Source: Streptomyces odontomachi
GTDB lineage: Bacteria; Actinomycetota; Actinomycetes; Streptomycetales; Streptomycetaceae
Direction of reading: 5' to 3'
Assembly: GCF_024435355.1 (NCBI RefSeq)
Contig: NZ_JAMJWG010000012.1
Span: 186,001 to 250,000, forward strand
Length of the DNA stretch: 64,000 nt
A model generated the notes under the pieces. The model had not been told where the DNA came from, did not search any database, and saw only the letters and a list, made by a program, of their open reading frames with translations. Numbering within the stretch: position 1 is the first letter of the stretch; each line of letters begins with the position of its first letter. Below, in pieces: positions 1 to 8,006 of this stretch. The translations under genes were made by a program, and so were the position numbers.

Positions 1-253
1 GGTTGGCGCTGTGCGCCCTTACCGTCTCCCCGTCCGTCTCCGCGCTCTCGGCATCCTGCATTCCCCCGCCCGCCTTCCTGCCTCGTCCCCCGCGGACGCG
101 CCCTGAGGCCCTCCGCAAGGGTGTCCCCGCTCAGTAGAACGTCCGGTCCGACCGGCGGGTTCCCGGTCCGCGAGGGCACCTCCTGTCCGACCGCGGCCGG
201 GGGCGGGGGAGGATACAGTCACGGCCAGGCCACTAAGGGGACGGGAGAGGGTC
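1..253. other. left-edge intergenic region
   Basis: No convincing gene is complete here. On the minus strand an ATG at 57-59 opens a frame running off the left edge, which could be the start of a divergent gene. In actinobacteria this O-methyltransferase family is often divergent from the sigE sigma factor, so a sigE-like gene is a reasonable guess, but too little sequence is present to recognise it. A possible -10 (TACAGT, 214-219) precedes the methyltransferase by about 35 nt. Confidence 0.3.
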
Positions 254-886
254 ATTACCGGCAACGGGCAGACGAGCTGGGCGTTCGCCGACGCCTTTGT
301 CGCCGAGGACGACGCGCTGCGCTGGGCCCGCGACCGGGCCCGGGACGCGGGGCTGCGCCCGGTGTCACCCAGCACGGGCGCCGCGTTGCGCCTGCTCGCC
401 GCCGCGGCGGACGCGAAGGCGGTCGCCGAGATCGGCACCGGCACCGGCGTCTCCGGAATCCATCTGCTGCACGGCATGCGTGCGGACGGCGTCCTGACGA
501 CGGTCGACCCCGAGCCGGAGCGCCAGCAGTTCGCCCGGCAGGCCTTCCGTGCCGCGGGCTTCGCGAGCAATCGCGCACGGTTCATCCCGGGCCGCGCCCT
601 GGACGTGCTGCCGAGGCTCGCGGACAGCGGCTACGACCTCGTCTTCTGCGACGGCGACCGGATGGAGTGCCTGGACTATCTGGACGAATCGTTGCGGCTG
701 TTGCGGCCAGGTGGGCTGGTCTGCTTCGAGGGGATCTTCGCGGGCGGCCGCACGGTCGACTCGGGGCCGCAGCCCGCAGAGGTGGTGCGGCTGCGGGAGC
801 TGGTGCGGGCGGTCAGGGAGAGCACCGAGCTGGTGACCTCGCTGTTGCCGATGGGGGACGGACTGCTCTGCGCGGTCAAGCGCTGA
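254..886 (+). CDS. SAM-dependent O-methyltransferase (class I)
   Basis: Predicted cytosolic class I methyltransferase of about 210 residues; substrate unknown. The SAM loop EIGTGTGVSG starts near residue 59, the acidic residue after strand 2 is D85 (TVDPEPE), and the motif-IV region reads DLVFCDGDR. Family-typical N-terminal sequence (TSWAFADAFVAEDDALRWAR) is read in frame far upstream of the first ATG/GTG candidate (GTG at 362). No ATG, GTG or TTG occurs upstream in frame, but an ATT at 254 lies 6 nt after a GGAG Shine-Dalgarno (244-247). I therefore start the gene at ATT; a start at 362 would remove 36 conserved residues. A sequencing error (GTG read as GTC at 251) is the alternative. It converges on the DUF3117 gene, with a strong hairpin between them. 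Confidence 0.8.
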   Translation: MTGNGQTSWAFADAFVAEDDALRWARDRARDAGLRPVSPSTGAALRLLAAAADAKAVAEIGTGTGVSGIHLLHGMRADGVLTTVDPEPERQQFARQAFRAAGFASNRARFIPGRALDVLPRLADSGYDLVFCDGDRMECLDYLDESLRLLRPGGLVCFEGIFAGGRTVDSGPQPAEVVRLRELVRAVRESTELVTSLLPMGDGLLCAVKR

Positions 887-937
887 TCACACGGCTACCC
901 GAGGGCCCTGCCCTGCCGGAGGTGGCTCCCGTTGACA

Positions 938-972
938 CCAGTGCCCCGGTGCGCGCGGCACCGGGGCACTGG
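938..972. terminator. bidirectional hairpin terminator
   Basis: Perfect inverted repeat with 15-bp arms (938-952 and 958-972; CCAGTGCCCCGGTGC) and a 5-nt loop. It sits between the convergent methyltransferase and DUF3117 genes, so it can serve both strands. There is no T tract, as is usual in streptomycetes. Confidence 0.75.
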
Positions 973-993
973 AGGGTTCTCGGCCGCTCCGCG

Positions 994-1161
994 TCAGCCG
1001 ACGACCTTCTTTAGGGCGTCGCCCAAGGCGTCGGCCTCGTCCGGGGTCAACTCGACGACAAGCCGACCGCCGCCTTCGAGCGGAACGCGCATGACGATGC
1101 CCCGCCCCTCCTTGGTCACCTCGAGCGGGCCGTCGCCCGTCCGCGGCTTCATGGCCGCCAT
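994..1161 (-). CDS. DUF3117 small protein
   Basis: A 55-residue protein starting MAAMKPRTGDGPLEV and ending DALGDALKKVVG. Length and sequence match DUF3117, a short protein conserved across actinobacteria whose function is not established. The start at 1161 has a strong AGGAAGGGG Shine-Dalgarno. The middle (EGRGIVMRVPLEGGGRLVVEL) alternates polar and hydrophobic residues as in a small beta-sheet. It is convergent with the methyltransferase and divergent from the enoyl-CoA hydratase. Confidence 0.9.
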   Translation of the reverse strand: MAAMKPRTGDGPLEVTKEGRGIVMRVPLEGGGRLVVELTPDEADALGDALKKVVG

Positions 1162-1609
1162 GCTCGTTCCCCTTCCTGAAACCAGCTCATCTCAGCCGAC
1201 GGCCCCTAGCAGGGCGCGCACTGCCCGTCACGGACAGGCGTCACCGGCATCGAACACATTGCTTCCTGGCCATTATCCCGCATCGCAGGACCCGATGAAC
1301 AACATCGTTCGGCATCGCTTAGGCAACGCGCTTCCGCAAAACCACTCAATTCGGCGATGTGGTCGCAACGGATACCAGGAGCCCCGTTCCCGGTGCTTTT
1401 CGCACCGTCCGACCGCGGTGACACGCTTTGACGCAGGTCACATGTCGGCCCTGCGTCGCCGAAGGTGACCTGGGTCATGCTGTCCCGGGTAAGCCCCGGG
1501 TAAGCCCCTGGGTAGGGCCGGTAAAGGGCACGACACCCGTGCCGCCGTGGGACCACGCGTTCCTGGGGCCACCCCCCGCGGATCGATTCGATAGCTCGAA
1601 AGGACCGTC
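1162..1609. promoter_or_regulatory. divergent intergenic region with short direct repeats
   Basis: About 450 bp separate the DUF3117 and enoyl-CoA hydratase starts. The only structure I see is a block at 1484-1516 in which CCCGGGTAAGC occurs twice back to back (1484-1494, 1495-1505), followed by a degenerate third copy (CCCTGGGTAGG), about 100 bp upstream of the hydratase. This could be a regulator-binding site. No gene is convincing here. Confidence 0.35.
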
Positions 1610-2425
1610 ATGGCCGATTCTGTGCTGTACGAGGTGAACGATTCTCTCGCCACCATCACGCTGAACCGCCCCCGTGCGATGAACGCGATGGACATCGAGG
1701 CCAAGAACGCGCTGCGCGACGCGGTCGAGGCGGCGGCGGCCGACGAGGCGGTGCGTGCGGTGCTGCTGACCGCGGCCGGGGATCGGGCGTTCTGCGTCGG
1801 CCAGGACCTCAAGGAGCACATCGGCCTGCTGGCAGCGGCGCGCGAGACCAGCGGCGGCGAGGCACGCGCGAGCGTCATGAACACGGTGCCCGAGCACTAC
1901 AACCCGATCGTGCGCGCCCTGGCCGGCATGCCGAAGCCGGTGGTGGCGGCCGTGAACGGGGTCGCGGCGGGCGCGGGCTTCGGCTTCGCCCTGGCCGCCG
2001 ACTACCGCGTCGTCGCGGACACGGCGAGCTTCACGACCGCGTTCGCCGGCGTGGCGCTGACCGCCGACTCCGGACTGTCGTGGACGCTCCAGCGGGTGGT
2101 GGGCCCGGGGCGCGCCGCCGATCTGCTGCTCTTCCCGCGGAGCATCACCGCCCAGGAGGCGTACGAGCTGGGCATCGCCAGCCGGGTGGTGCCCGCCGCC
2201 GACCTGGCGGCCGAGGCGGGGCGCGCGGCCCGGGCGCTCGCCGAGGGCCCGACGCTCGCCTATGCGGCGCTCAAGGAGTCCGTCGCCTTTGCGGCCGCCC
2301 ACTCGCTGGAGGAGACCCTGGCCAAGGAGGCGGAGTTGCAGGCGCGTGCGGGTGCCTCCGAGGACCACACGATCGCCGTCCAGGCTTTCGTGGACAAGCG
2401 CCGGCCCCGCTACCTGGGTCGGTAG
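1610..2425 (+). CDS. enoyl-CoA hydratase/isomerase family protein
   Basis: 271-residue crotonase-fold protein, expected to hydrate or isomerise enoyl-CoA thioesters in fatty-acid or related catabolism; substrate not deducible. The CoA-binding segment FCVGQDLKEH is near residues 63-72 and the oxyanion-hole region VNGVAAGAGFGFALAADYRV is near residues 107-126. Length matches the family (about 260). The ATG at 1610 has an AAAGGA site. It is monocistronic and convergent with tag. Confidence 0.92.
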   Translation: MADSVLYEVNDSLATITLNRPRAMNAMDIEAKNALRDAVEAAAADEAVRAVLLTAAGDRAFCVGQDLKEHIGLLAAARETSGGEARASVMNTVPEHYNPIVRALAGMPKPVVAAVNGVAAGAGFGFALAADYRVVADTASFTTAFAGVALTADSGLSWTLQRVVGPGRAADLLLFPRSITAQEAYELGIASRVVPAADLAAEAGRAARALAEGPTLAYAALKESVAFAAAHSLEETLAKEAELQARAGASEDHTIAVQAFVDKRRPRYLGR

Positions 2426-2500
2426 TCCTACCCGGGTCGGCAGTCTCAGCCAGCGCACGCCGGCACACGGCAGCCCACGCGACCCCGGCGGGCGCGGACC

Positions 2501-3118
2501 TCACCGGTCAGCGGCCCACCGCCCGCGCGCCGCGCAGCCGACCAGGTGGTCGTCGACCAACCCGCACGCCTGCATCAACGCATACGCCGTGGTCGGGCCG
2601 ACGAAGCGGATGCCGCGCTTCTTCAGCGCCTTGGACAGGGCGGTGGACTCGTCGGTGGTCGCCGGCACGTCGCCGATGCTGCGCGGGGCGGGGCGCGCGG
2701 CCGGGTCGGGGGCGTAGGACCAGATCAGCTCGTCGAGCTCGCCCGGGGACCACTCGGCGAGCTCCCGGGCGTTGGCGAGCGTCGCGTCGACCTTGGCGCG
2801 GTTGCGGATGATGCCGGGGTCGGCGAGCAGCCGGGTGCGGTCGGCCTCGGTGAAGGTGGCCACGGACGCGATCTTGAAGTCGGCGAAGGCGGCGCGGAAG
2901 CCCTCCCGGCGCCTGAGGATGGTGATCCAGGACAGGCCCGACTGGAACGCCTCCAGGGAGAGCCGTTCGTAGAGCGCGTCGTCGCCGTGCACGGGACGAC
3001 CCCACTCCTCGTCGTGGTAGACCGCGTAGTCCTCGGTGGACAGGGCCCACGGGCAGCGCAGGACGCCGTCGGACCCGGCCACCGCGGCGCCGTTCGTCGG
3101 TGTGTCGTCCGCGCTCAT
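2501..3118 (-). CDS. tag: DNA-3-methyladenine glycosylase I
   Basis: 205-residue Tag-family base-excision enzyme that removes 3-methyladenine from alkylated DNA. The family signature is clear: CPWAL, YHDEEWGRPVHGDDALYERL, EAFQSGLSWITIL, the conserved IIRNRAKVDATLANA, and FVGPTTAYALMQACGLVDDHL near the C-terminus. The gene overlaps the upstream DivIVA-like membrane gene by 4 bp (ATGA, 3115-3118), so the two are translationally coupled. Confidence 0.95.
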   Translation of the reverse strand: MSADDTPTNGAAVAGSDGVLRCPWALSTEDYAVYHDEEWGRPVHGDDALYERLSLEAFQSGLSWITILRRREGFRAAFADFKIASVATFTEADRTRLLADPGIIRNRAKVDATLANARELAEWSPGELDELIWSYAPDPAARPAPRSIGDVPATTDESTALSKALKKRGIRFVGPTTAYALMQACGLVDDHLVGCAARGRWAADR

Positions 3119-3531
3119 CGGGGGTCCCCCGGCATCTCGCCGTTCGACATCGGGTAGCCGCTCGGCGGTGCCGTCGGGTAGCCGGGGGCGGGTGAGGGGT
3201 AGCCGCCCAGGGTGGCCGGCGGTGGGGCTGCCGGCGCGGGCCTGAGCATCGCCTCGAGGTGGGCGATGCGGGCGTCACGCTCTTCCAGCTCGGCGCCGAG
3301 CCGGCCGAGCGTCTCGTCGACCTCGGCCATGCGGTAGCCGCGCAGCGCGGTCGGCAGGCGCAGCGCCTCGACGTCGTCACGGCACAGCGGGCGGTCCCAG
3401 GGCAGCGGGTCCGTCCACTGCTCGGGTGCCGCCTCGGGCAGCGCTGCGCCGTCACCGCCGCCCACTGCGGCCAGCGTCACCGCGGCGACGACCACCACAA
3501 GGGCGACGACCAGGAACAAGAACACGACCAT
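3115..3531 (-). CDS. DivIVA-domain membrane protein
   Basis: 138-residue protein. Residues 1-22 (MVVFLFLVVALVVVVAAVTL) form one membrane segment. It continues with a conserved GGGDGAALPEAAPE stretch, then a DivIVA-like coiled-coil segment (RGYRMAEVDETLGRLGAELEERDARIAHLEA, about residues 67-97), and a Pro/Gly/Tyr-rich tail. I start at the ATG at 3531 because the membrane segment begins there; the frame stays open far upstream but without conserved sequence. It is coupled to tag by ATGA. A polar or cell-wall-growth role is plausible from the DivIVA segment only. Confidence 0.8.
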   Translation of the reverse strand: MVVFLFLVVALVVVVAAVTLAAVGGGDGAALPEAAPEQWTDPLPWDRPLCRDDVEALRLPTALRGYRMAEVDETLGRLGAELEERDARIAHLEAMLRPAPAAPPPATLGGYPSPAPGYPTAPPSGYPMSNGEMPGDPR

Positions 3532-3616
3532 TACTCCCAGGGCCCCCACACTCGGCTGCCGACGGTCCGTCCCTGCGAACCGTCGCCTCCGATCGTGCCA
3601 TGCCGCACCGACAGTC

Positions 3617-3721
3617 AGGCCCTGTCCGGCGGATCTTGCCGCGGTCGCGGGGTCTGGCACGCCCATCTGGGCCGAAAGGTGGCCGCCACCCGAATGCGGC
3701 CTGATCCGCCGGACAGGCCCT
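3617..3721. mobile_element. MITE-like element with 18-19 bp terminal inverted repeats
   Basis: Two ends, 3618-3635 and 3703-3720, are inverted copies of GGGCCTGTCCGGCGGATC with one mismatch, enclosing 67 bp of non-coding sequence. The end sequence resembles the termini of streptomycete IS5-group insertion sequences as I remember them. There is no transposase and no clear target duplication. It lies in the intergenic region between the DivIVA-like gene and folP2. Confidence 0.5.
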
Positions 3722-3829
3722 AGGGACACGGACGGCCGGATGGCATGATCGGTCGGATGACCTGAGCGGCCCATATCAGCGACAAGACGGCGTGGTCGGC
3801 CCACAGCAGCAAGAAGGAGGCCTCTGGGG

Positions 3830-4714
3830 ATGTCAGAGGGCACACCGCAGGGGACGCTCCGGCTGGGCGGCCGGGAGTTCGGCCCGCACGAGCCGGTGAT
3901 CATGGCGATCGTGAACCGGACCCCGGACTCGTTCTACGACCAGGGCGCCACGTTCCGTGACGAGCCCGCGCTGGCACGGGTCGAGCAGGCGGTGTCGGAG
4001 GGTGCCGCCATCATCGACGTGGGCGGGGTCAAGGCGGGTCCGGGCGAGGCGGTGACGGCCGAGGAGGAGGCGCGTCGCACGGTCGGTTTCGTGGCCGAGG
4101 TCCGCCGCAGGTTCCCGGACGTGATCATCAGCGTGGACACCTGGCGGCACGAGGTGGGCGAGGCGGTCTGCGCGGCCGGCGCCGACCTGCTGAACGACGC
4201 GTGGGGCGGGGTCGACCCGAAGCTCGCCGAGGTCGCCGCGCGGCACGGGGCGGGTCTGGTCTGCACGCACGCGGGCGGTGCCGAGCCGCGTACCCGGCCG
4301 CACCGGGTGGCGTTCCAGGACGTGATGGCCGACATCCTCGAGGTGACCGTGGGGCTCGCCGAGCGGGCGGTGGCGCTGGGTGTGCCCCGTGCGTCGGTGC
4401 TGATCGACCCGGGGCACGACTTCGGCAAGAACACCCGGCACAGCCTGGAGGCGACCCGGCGGCTCGACGAGATGACCGCCACGGGCTGGCCGGTACTGGT
4501 GTCGCTCTCCAACAAGGACTTCGTCGGCGAGACGCTCGACCGCCCGGTCAAGGAGCGGTTGCTGGGCACGCTGACGACGACGGCCGTCTCGGCGTGGCTG
4601 GGCGCGCGGGTGTACCGGGTGCACGAGGTGGCGGAGACGCGGCAGGTGCTCGACATGGTCGCGTCCATCGCGGGCCACCGACCGCCGGCGGTGGCCCGCC
4701 GGGGGCTCGCCTGA
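3830..4714 (+). CDS. folP2: FolP2-type dihydropteroate synthase homologue
   Basis: 294-residue TIM-barrel pterin-binding protein. It contains IMAIVNRTPDSFYDQG (canonical DHPS: NVTPDSFSDGG), AIIDVGGVKAGPGE (canonical IDVGGESTRPG), SVDTWRHEV, LLNDAWG, LIDPGHDFGKNTRHS and SNKDFVGETL. The missing ESTRPG loop and altered first loop match the second actinobacterial paralogue FolP2, reported for mycobacterial homologues to lack DHPS activity, so a role other than folate synthesis is likely. The ATG at 3830 has an AAGGAGG site. The MITE-like element lies just upstream. Confidence 0.85.
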   Translation: MSEGTPQGTLRLGGREFGPHEPVIMAIVNRTPDSFYDQGATFRDEPALARVEQAVSEGAAIIDVGGVKAGPGEAVTAEEEARRTVGFVAEVRRRFPDVIISVDTWRHEVGEAVCAAGADLLNDAWGGVDPKLAEVAARHGAGLVCTHAGGAEPRTRPHRVAFQDVMADILEVTVGLAERAVALGVPRASVLIDPGHDFGKNTRHSLEATRRLDEMTATGWPVLVSLSNKDFVGETLDRPVKERLLGTLTTTAVSAWLGARVYRVHEVAETRQVLDMVASIAGHRPPAVARRGLA

Positions 4715-4745
4715 CGGTGCGCGCCCCCTCCTGAAGCCCCCGTCC

Positions 4746-4767
4746 CCGTGCCCCTTGCGGGGCACGG
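4746..4767. terminator. bidirectional hairpin terminator
   Basis: Perfect 9-bp stem (CCGTGCCCC, loop TTGC) between convergent folP2 and the LOG-type gene. Confidence 0.7.
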
Positions 4768-4796
4768 TGCACCGCAGCGAACGTCGGCGGGACCGC

Positions 4797-5546
4797 CTAG
4801 CCGGAGACCTCCTTGGACACCAGGGCCACCGCCTCGTCGACGTCGTCCGTGACGTGGAAGAGCAGCAGGTCCTTCTCGGACGCCTTGCCCTGGGCGACCA
4901 CCGTGCCGCGCAGCCAGTCGACCAGGCCGCCCCAGTACGCGGACCCGAACAGGACGATCGGGAAGCGGGTGACCTTGCGGGTCTGGACGAGGGTGAGCGC
5001 CTCGAAGAGCTCGTCCAGGGTGCCCAGGCCGCCCGGCAGGACCACGAAGCCCTGCGCGTACTTCACGAACATGGTCTTGCGGACGAAGAAGTACCGGAAG
5101 TTCATGCCGAAGTCGACGTGCGGGTTGAGCCCCTGCTCGAAGGGCAGCTCGATACCGAGGCCGACGGAGATGCCCTTGCCCTCGCGCGCGCCCTTGTTGG
5201 CCGCCTCCATGGCGCCGGGGCCGCCGCCCGTGATCACCGCGAAACCGGCCTCGACCAGCGCACGGCCGATCCTGACCCCGGCCTCGTACTCGTCGGACCC
5301 CGGTGGCGTGCGGGCCGACCCGAAGACGCTGATCGCGCTGGGAAGTTCCGCCAGGGCGCCGAAGCCCTCCACGAACTCGGACTGGATGCGCATGACGCGC
5401 CACGGGTCGGTGTGCACCCACTCCGAGTCACCCTCGGTGTCCAGCAGCCGCTGGTCCGTGGTGCCCGGCTGGACCTGCTCCCGCCTGCGGACCACGGGTC
5501 CCAGGTACTGCTCGCCAGGTGGGCCACCTGCTTCCGGACTGCCCAT
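4797..5546 (-). CDS. TIGR00730/LOG-family nucleotide 5'-monophosphate phosphoribohydrolase-like protein
   Basis: 249-residue Rossmann-fold protein. Both family motifs are present: GGGPGAMEAANKGA and PGGLGTLDELFE, which in LOG enzymes bind the nucleotide and cleave the N-glycosidic bond of cytokinin riboside monophosphates or related nucleotides. The bacterial substrate is not settled, and annotation as lysine decarboxylase in older records is an error for this family. I start at the ATG at 5546 (Shine-Dalgarno GGAAGGGG) rather than an in-frame start 9 codons upstream. Confidence 0.9.
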   Translation of the reverse strand: MGSPEAGGPPGEQYLGPVVRRREQVQPGTTDQRLLDTEGDSEWVHTDPWRVMRIQSEFVEGFGALAELPSAISVFGSARTPPGSDEYEAGVRIGRALVEAGFAVITGGGPGAMEAANKGAREGKGISVGLGIELPFEQGLNPHVDFGMNFRYFFVRKTMFVKYAQGFVVLPGGLGTLDELFEALTLVQTRKVTRFPIVLFGSAYWGGLVDWLRGTVVAQGKASEKDLLLFHVTDDVDEAVALVSKEVSG

Positions 5547-5742
5547 AGACGTCCCCTTCCGCTTCAGACTCAAGGCCTCTTCAGCGTAGATCCATGGACG
5601 TGGCCTGCACCGGAACTCCGGATGACCTGCGAGAAACGCATGACCACCGGCGGGCGCGGAGCGGGTGAGCGAGCCGCCGACACGCGGGCGTGCGCCGTGG
5701 GCATACGCCGTAGTCGGCCTGCGGCACCGGCCCCCGCTCGGG

Positions 5743-6822
5743 TCAGGCGCTCAGCCAGGTGCGCAGCCGTTCCTCGCAGGCCAGGATCCGGGCGGTGTCG
5801 ACGTGCTCGTCACGCTTGTGGGCGAGCAGCGGATTGCCGGGTCCGTAGTTCACGGCGGGGACGCCGAGCTCGCTGAAGCGGGCGACGTCGGTCCAGCCGA
5901 ACTTGGGCTGCGGGGTGCCGCCGATCGCCGCCACGAACGCCGCGGCGGCCGGGTGGCCGAGGCCGGGGAGCGCACCGCCGTTGTGGTCGTCGACCACGAA
6001 CTCGGTGACGCCGCAGTCCGCGAACACCTTGCGGACGTGGGCCAGGGCATCGCCCTCGGAGCGGTCGGGGGCGTACCGGAAGTTGACGGTGACCGTACAG
6101 GCGTCCGGGATGACGTTGCCGGCCACACCGCCCTCGATGCGCACGGCGTTCATGCCCTCCCGGTACTCGAGGCCGTCGATGACGGGCCGGCGCGGCTCGT
6201 AGGCGGCGAGCCGGTTCAGGATCGGTGCGGCGGCGTGGATGGCGTTGGAGCCCATCCAGGCGCGCGCCGAGTGCGCCCGCTCCCCCGCGGTGCGCAGCAG
6301 CACCCGCAGCGTGCCCTGGCAGCCGCCCTCGACGAGTCCGTCGGAGGGCTCCAGCAGCACGGCGAAGTCGCCGGCGAGCCAGTCCGGGTGGGCGGTGGCC
6401 ACATGGCCGAGGCCGTTGAGGTCCGCCGCGACCTCCTCGTTGTCGTAGAAGACGAAGGTGAGGTCGCGGTTGGGCGCCGGCACGGTGGCGGCGATCCGCA
6501 GCTGGACGGCGACACCGGACTTCATGTCGGAGGTGCCGCAGCCCCACAGGATGCCGTTCTCGTCGAGCCTGGAGGGCACGTTGTCGGCGATCGGCACGGT
6601 GTCGAGGTGGCCGGCGAGCACCACTCGATCGGGGCGGCCGAGGTGGGTGCGGGCCACCACGTTGTTGCCGTGCCGGTCGACGGTGAGGTGCGGCAGGGTG
6701 CGCAGCGCCGCCTCGACCGCGTCGGCAAGCGGCTGCTCGCTGCCGCTCACCGAAGGGAAGTCGACGAGCCGCGCGGTGAGCTCAGCGGCATCGAGCGTGA
6801 GGTCGAGGGAGGTGGCGTCCAT
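5743..6822 (-). CDS. dapE: succinyl-diaminopimelate desuccinylase
   Basis: 359-residue M20 metallopeptidase-family enzyme of the succinylase branch of lysine/meso-DAP synthesis. Metal-binding elements are visible: LAGHLDTVP, GCGTSDMKSG, the catalytic FYDNEEV and the C-terminal NPLLAHKRDEH. Open frame continues about 66 codons upstream without conserved sequence. The ATG at 6822 is preceded by TAGGGT with a 7-nt gap, so the mRNA is probably leaderless. dapC, the preceding pathway step, is about 2 kb away on the same strand. Confidence 0.93.
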   Translation of the reverse strand: MDATSLDLTLDAAELTARLVDFPSVSGSEQPLADAVEAALRTLPHLTVDRHGNNVVARTHLGRPDRVVLAGHLDTVPIADNVPSRLDENGILWGCGTSDMKSGVAVQLRIAATVPAPNRDLTFVFYDNEEVAADLNGLGHVATAHPDWLAGDFAVLLEPSDGLVEGGCQGTLRVLLRTAGERAHSARAWMGSNAIHAAAPILNRLAAYEPRRPVIDGLEYREGMNAVRIEGGVAGNVIPDACTVTVNFRYAPDRSEGDALAHVRKVFADCGVTEFVVDDHNGGALPGLGHPAAAAFVAAIGGTPQPKFGWTDVARFSELGVPAVNYGPGNPLLAHKRDEHVDTARILACEERLRTWLSA

Positions 6823-6829
6823 GCCGACG

Positions 6830-6835
6830 ACCCTA
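6830..6835 (-). promoter_or_regulatory. -10 element (leaderless) of dapE
   Basis: TAGGGT on the minus strand ends 7 nt before the dapE ATG, placing the transcript start at or next to the start codon. Confidence 0.5.
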
Positions 6836-6980
6836 ACGCGCGCAGCAGCCGGCCAGGCGCGCGCAGCCACCGGCCCGACGCGGGAAGCCACCGGGCGCCC
6901 CCGAGACCCCGCGTGCGAGCCGATACCACCATGTCCACCGGAGCGTGCACGGACGTGAGTTCGCCCTGGTGAAGCTCCAG

Positions 6981-6986
6981 TACCGT
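6981..6986 (+). promoter_or_regulatory. -10 element (leaderless) of the 6993 gene
   Basis: TACCGT followed by 6 nt and the GTG start at 6993; no Shine-Dalgarno is present. Confidence 0.45.
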
Positions 6987-6992
6987 GGACGC

Positions 6993-8006
6993 GTGTCCGC
7001 GCGTCCCAAACCCCCCGCACCCTCCCTGTCCGGCCGGCTGCTCCGTACCGGGGTGGGTCTCGCGGTGCTGCTGGCGCTCGCGATCTACCTGGCGGTGCGG
7101 TACGGCCCCGAGGGCAGCAGGGCTCCGGGCCGCTGCACCGTCGTCTCCGGGAAGGGCGACGGCGCGGTGTTCCGCTTCGCGCCCGAGCAGGCGGCCGACG
7201 CCGCCACCATCGCGGTGGTGGGCACCTCGCGCGGGATGCCGGAGCGTGCGGTGACCATCGCGCTCGCGACCGCCATCCAGGAGTCGGGCCTGCGCAATCT
7301 GGACCACGGCGACCGCGATTCGCTCGGCCTGTTCCAGCAGCGCCCCTCGCAGGGCTGGGGTACCGCCGAGCAGATCATGGACCCGGCGTACGCGGCCGGG
7401 CGGTTCTACGAGCACCTGGCCAAGGTGCCGGGCTACTCACGGCTGCCGCTGACGGTCGCCGCGCAGCGCGTGCAGCACAGCGCCTATCCGCAGGCGTACG
7501 CGAAGCACGAGCCGGACGCCACGCTGCTGGCCGCCGCCCTCACCGGCCGCGCCGCCGCCACGCTGACCTGCGAGGGCGGCTCCGGTTCGGGACCGGGTGA
7601 CCCGGCGAAGGTGCGCAAGGCGCTCGTCCACGACTTCGGCGGCGACGTGCTCACCTCGACGGCCTCCGAGGTGCCGGTGGGCGGGTCGACGGCGCCGGCG
7701 GACCCGGCGGGGCACGAACCGGCTGCGGCGGATCGTGCCGCGAGCCGCGGGGAGGCCTCGCGCACGGTGACCGTGCCGGTCCGTGCGGCGGCCGGCTCGG
7801 CCGGTCCGGACACCGAGCAGCGCGGTTGGGAGCTGGCGCACTGGGCGGTCGCCAACTCGTCCGGACTGCACATCGAGCGTGTCGCTTACGCCGGCCACGA
7901 CTGGTCCGCGTCGTCCGGCGACGCATGGCACGCCGCCCACGGTGAGGGCAAGGACGGCTCGCGTTCCGCAGGCTCCGACCGGGTCGTCATCGTCACGGCA
8001 CGCTGA
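6993..8006 (+). CDS. membrane-anchored protein with lytic-transglycosylase-like domain
   Basis: About 337 residues. An N-terminal membrane segment (LLRTGVGLAVLLALAIYLAV, about residues 15-34) is followed by a conserved extracytoplasmic domain with AIQESGLRNLDHGDRDSLGLFQQRPSQGWG, which looks like the catalytic Glu region of lysozyme/transglycosylase folds (candidate E in the AIQES motif), then an Ala/Pro-rich linker and a C-terminal block ending DRVVIVTAR. Often labelled heavy-metal transporter in streptomycete genomes, which the sequence does not support. The GTG at 6993 fits a leaderless promoter; GTG 6969 is an alternative. Activity is inferred. Confidence 0.75.
   Translation: MSARPKPPAPSLSGRLLRTGVGLAVLLALAIYLAVRYGPEGSRAPGRCTVVSGKGDGAVFRFAPEQAADAATIAVVGTSRGMPERAVTIALATAIQESGLRNLDHGDRDSLGLFQQRPSQGWGTAEQIMDPAYAAGRFYEHLAKVPGYSRLPLTVAAQRVQHSAYPQAYAKHEPDATLLAAALTGRAAATLTCEGGSGSGPGDPAKVRKALVHDFGGDVLTSTASEVPVGGSTAPADPAGHEPAAADRAASRGEASRTVTVPVRAAAGSAGPDTEQRGWELAHWAVANSSGLHIERVAYAGHDWSASSGDAWHAAHGEGKDGSRSAGSDRVVIVTAR

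Noticed and set aside
1..59. Start of a divergent gene at the left edge
   Set aside because: Only about 20 codons present; cannot be recognised as sigE or anything else.
4797..5546. Lysine decarboxylase
   Set aside because: The PGGxGTxxE and GGGxxGxME motifs are those of LOG phosphoribohydrolases; there is no PLP fold.
6993..8006. Heavy-metal transporter
   Set aside because: A single membrane segment and no metal-binding motif; the lysozyme-like motif is a better reading.
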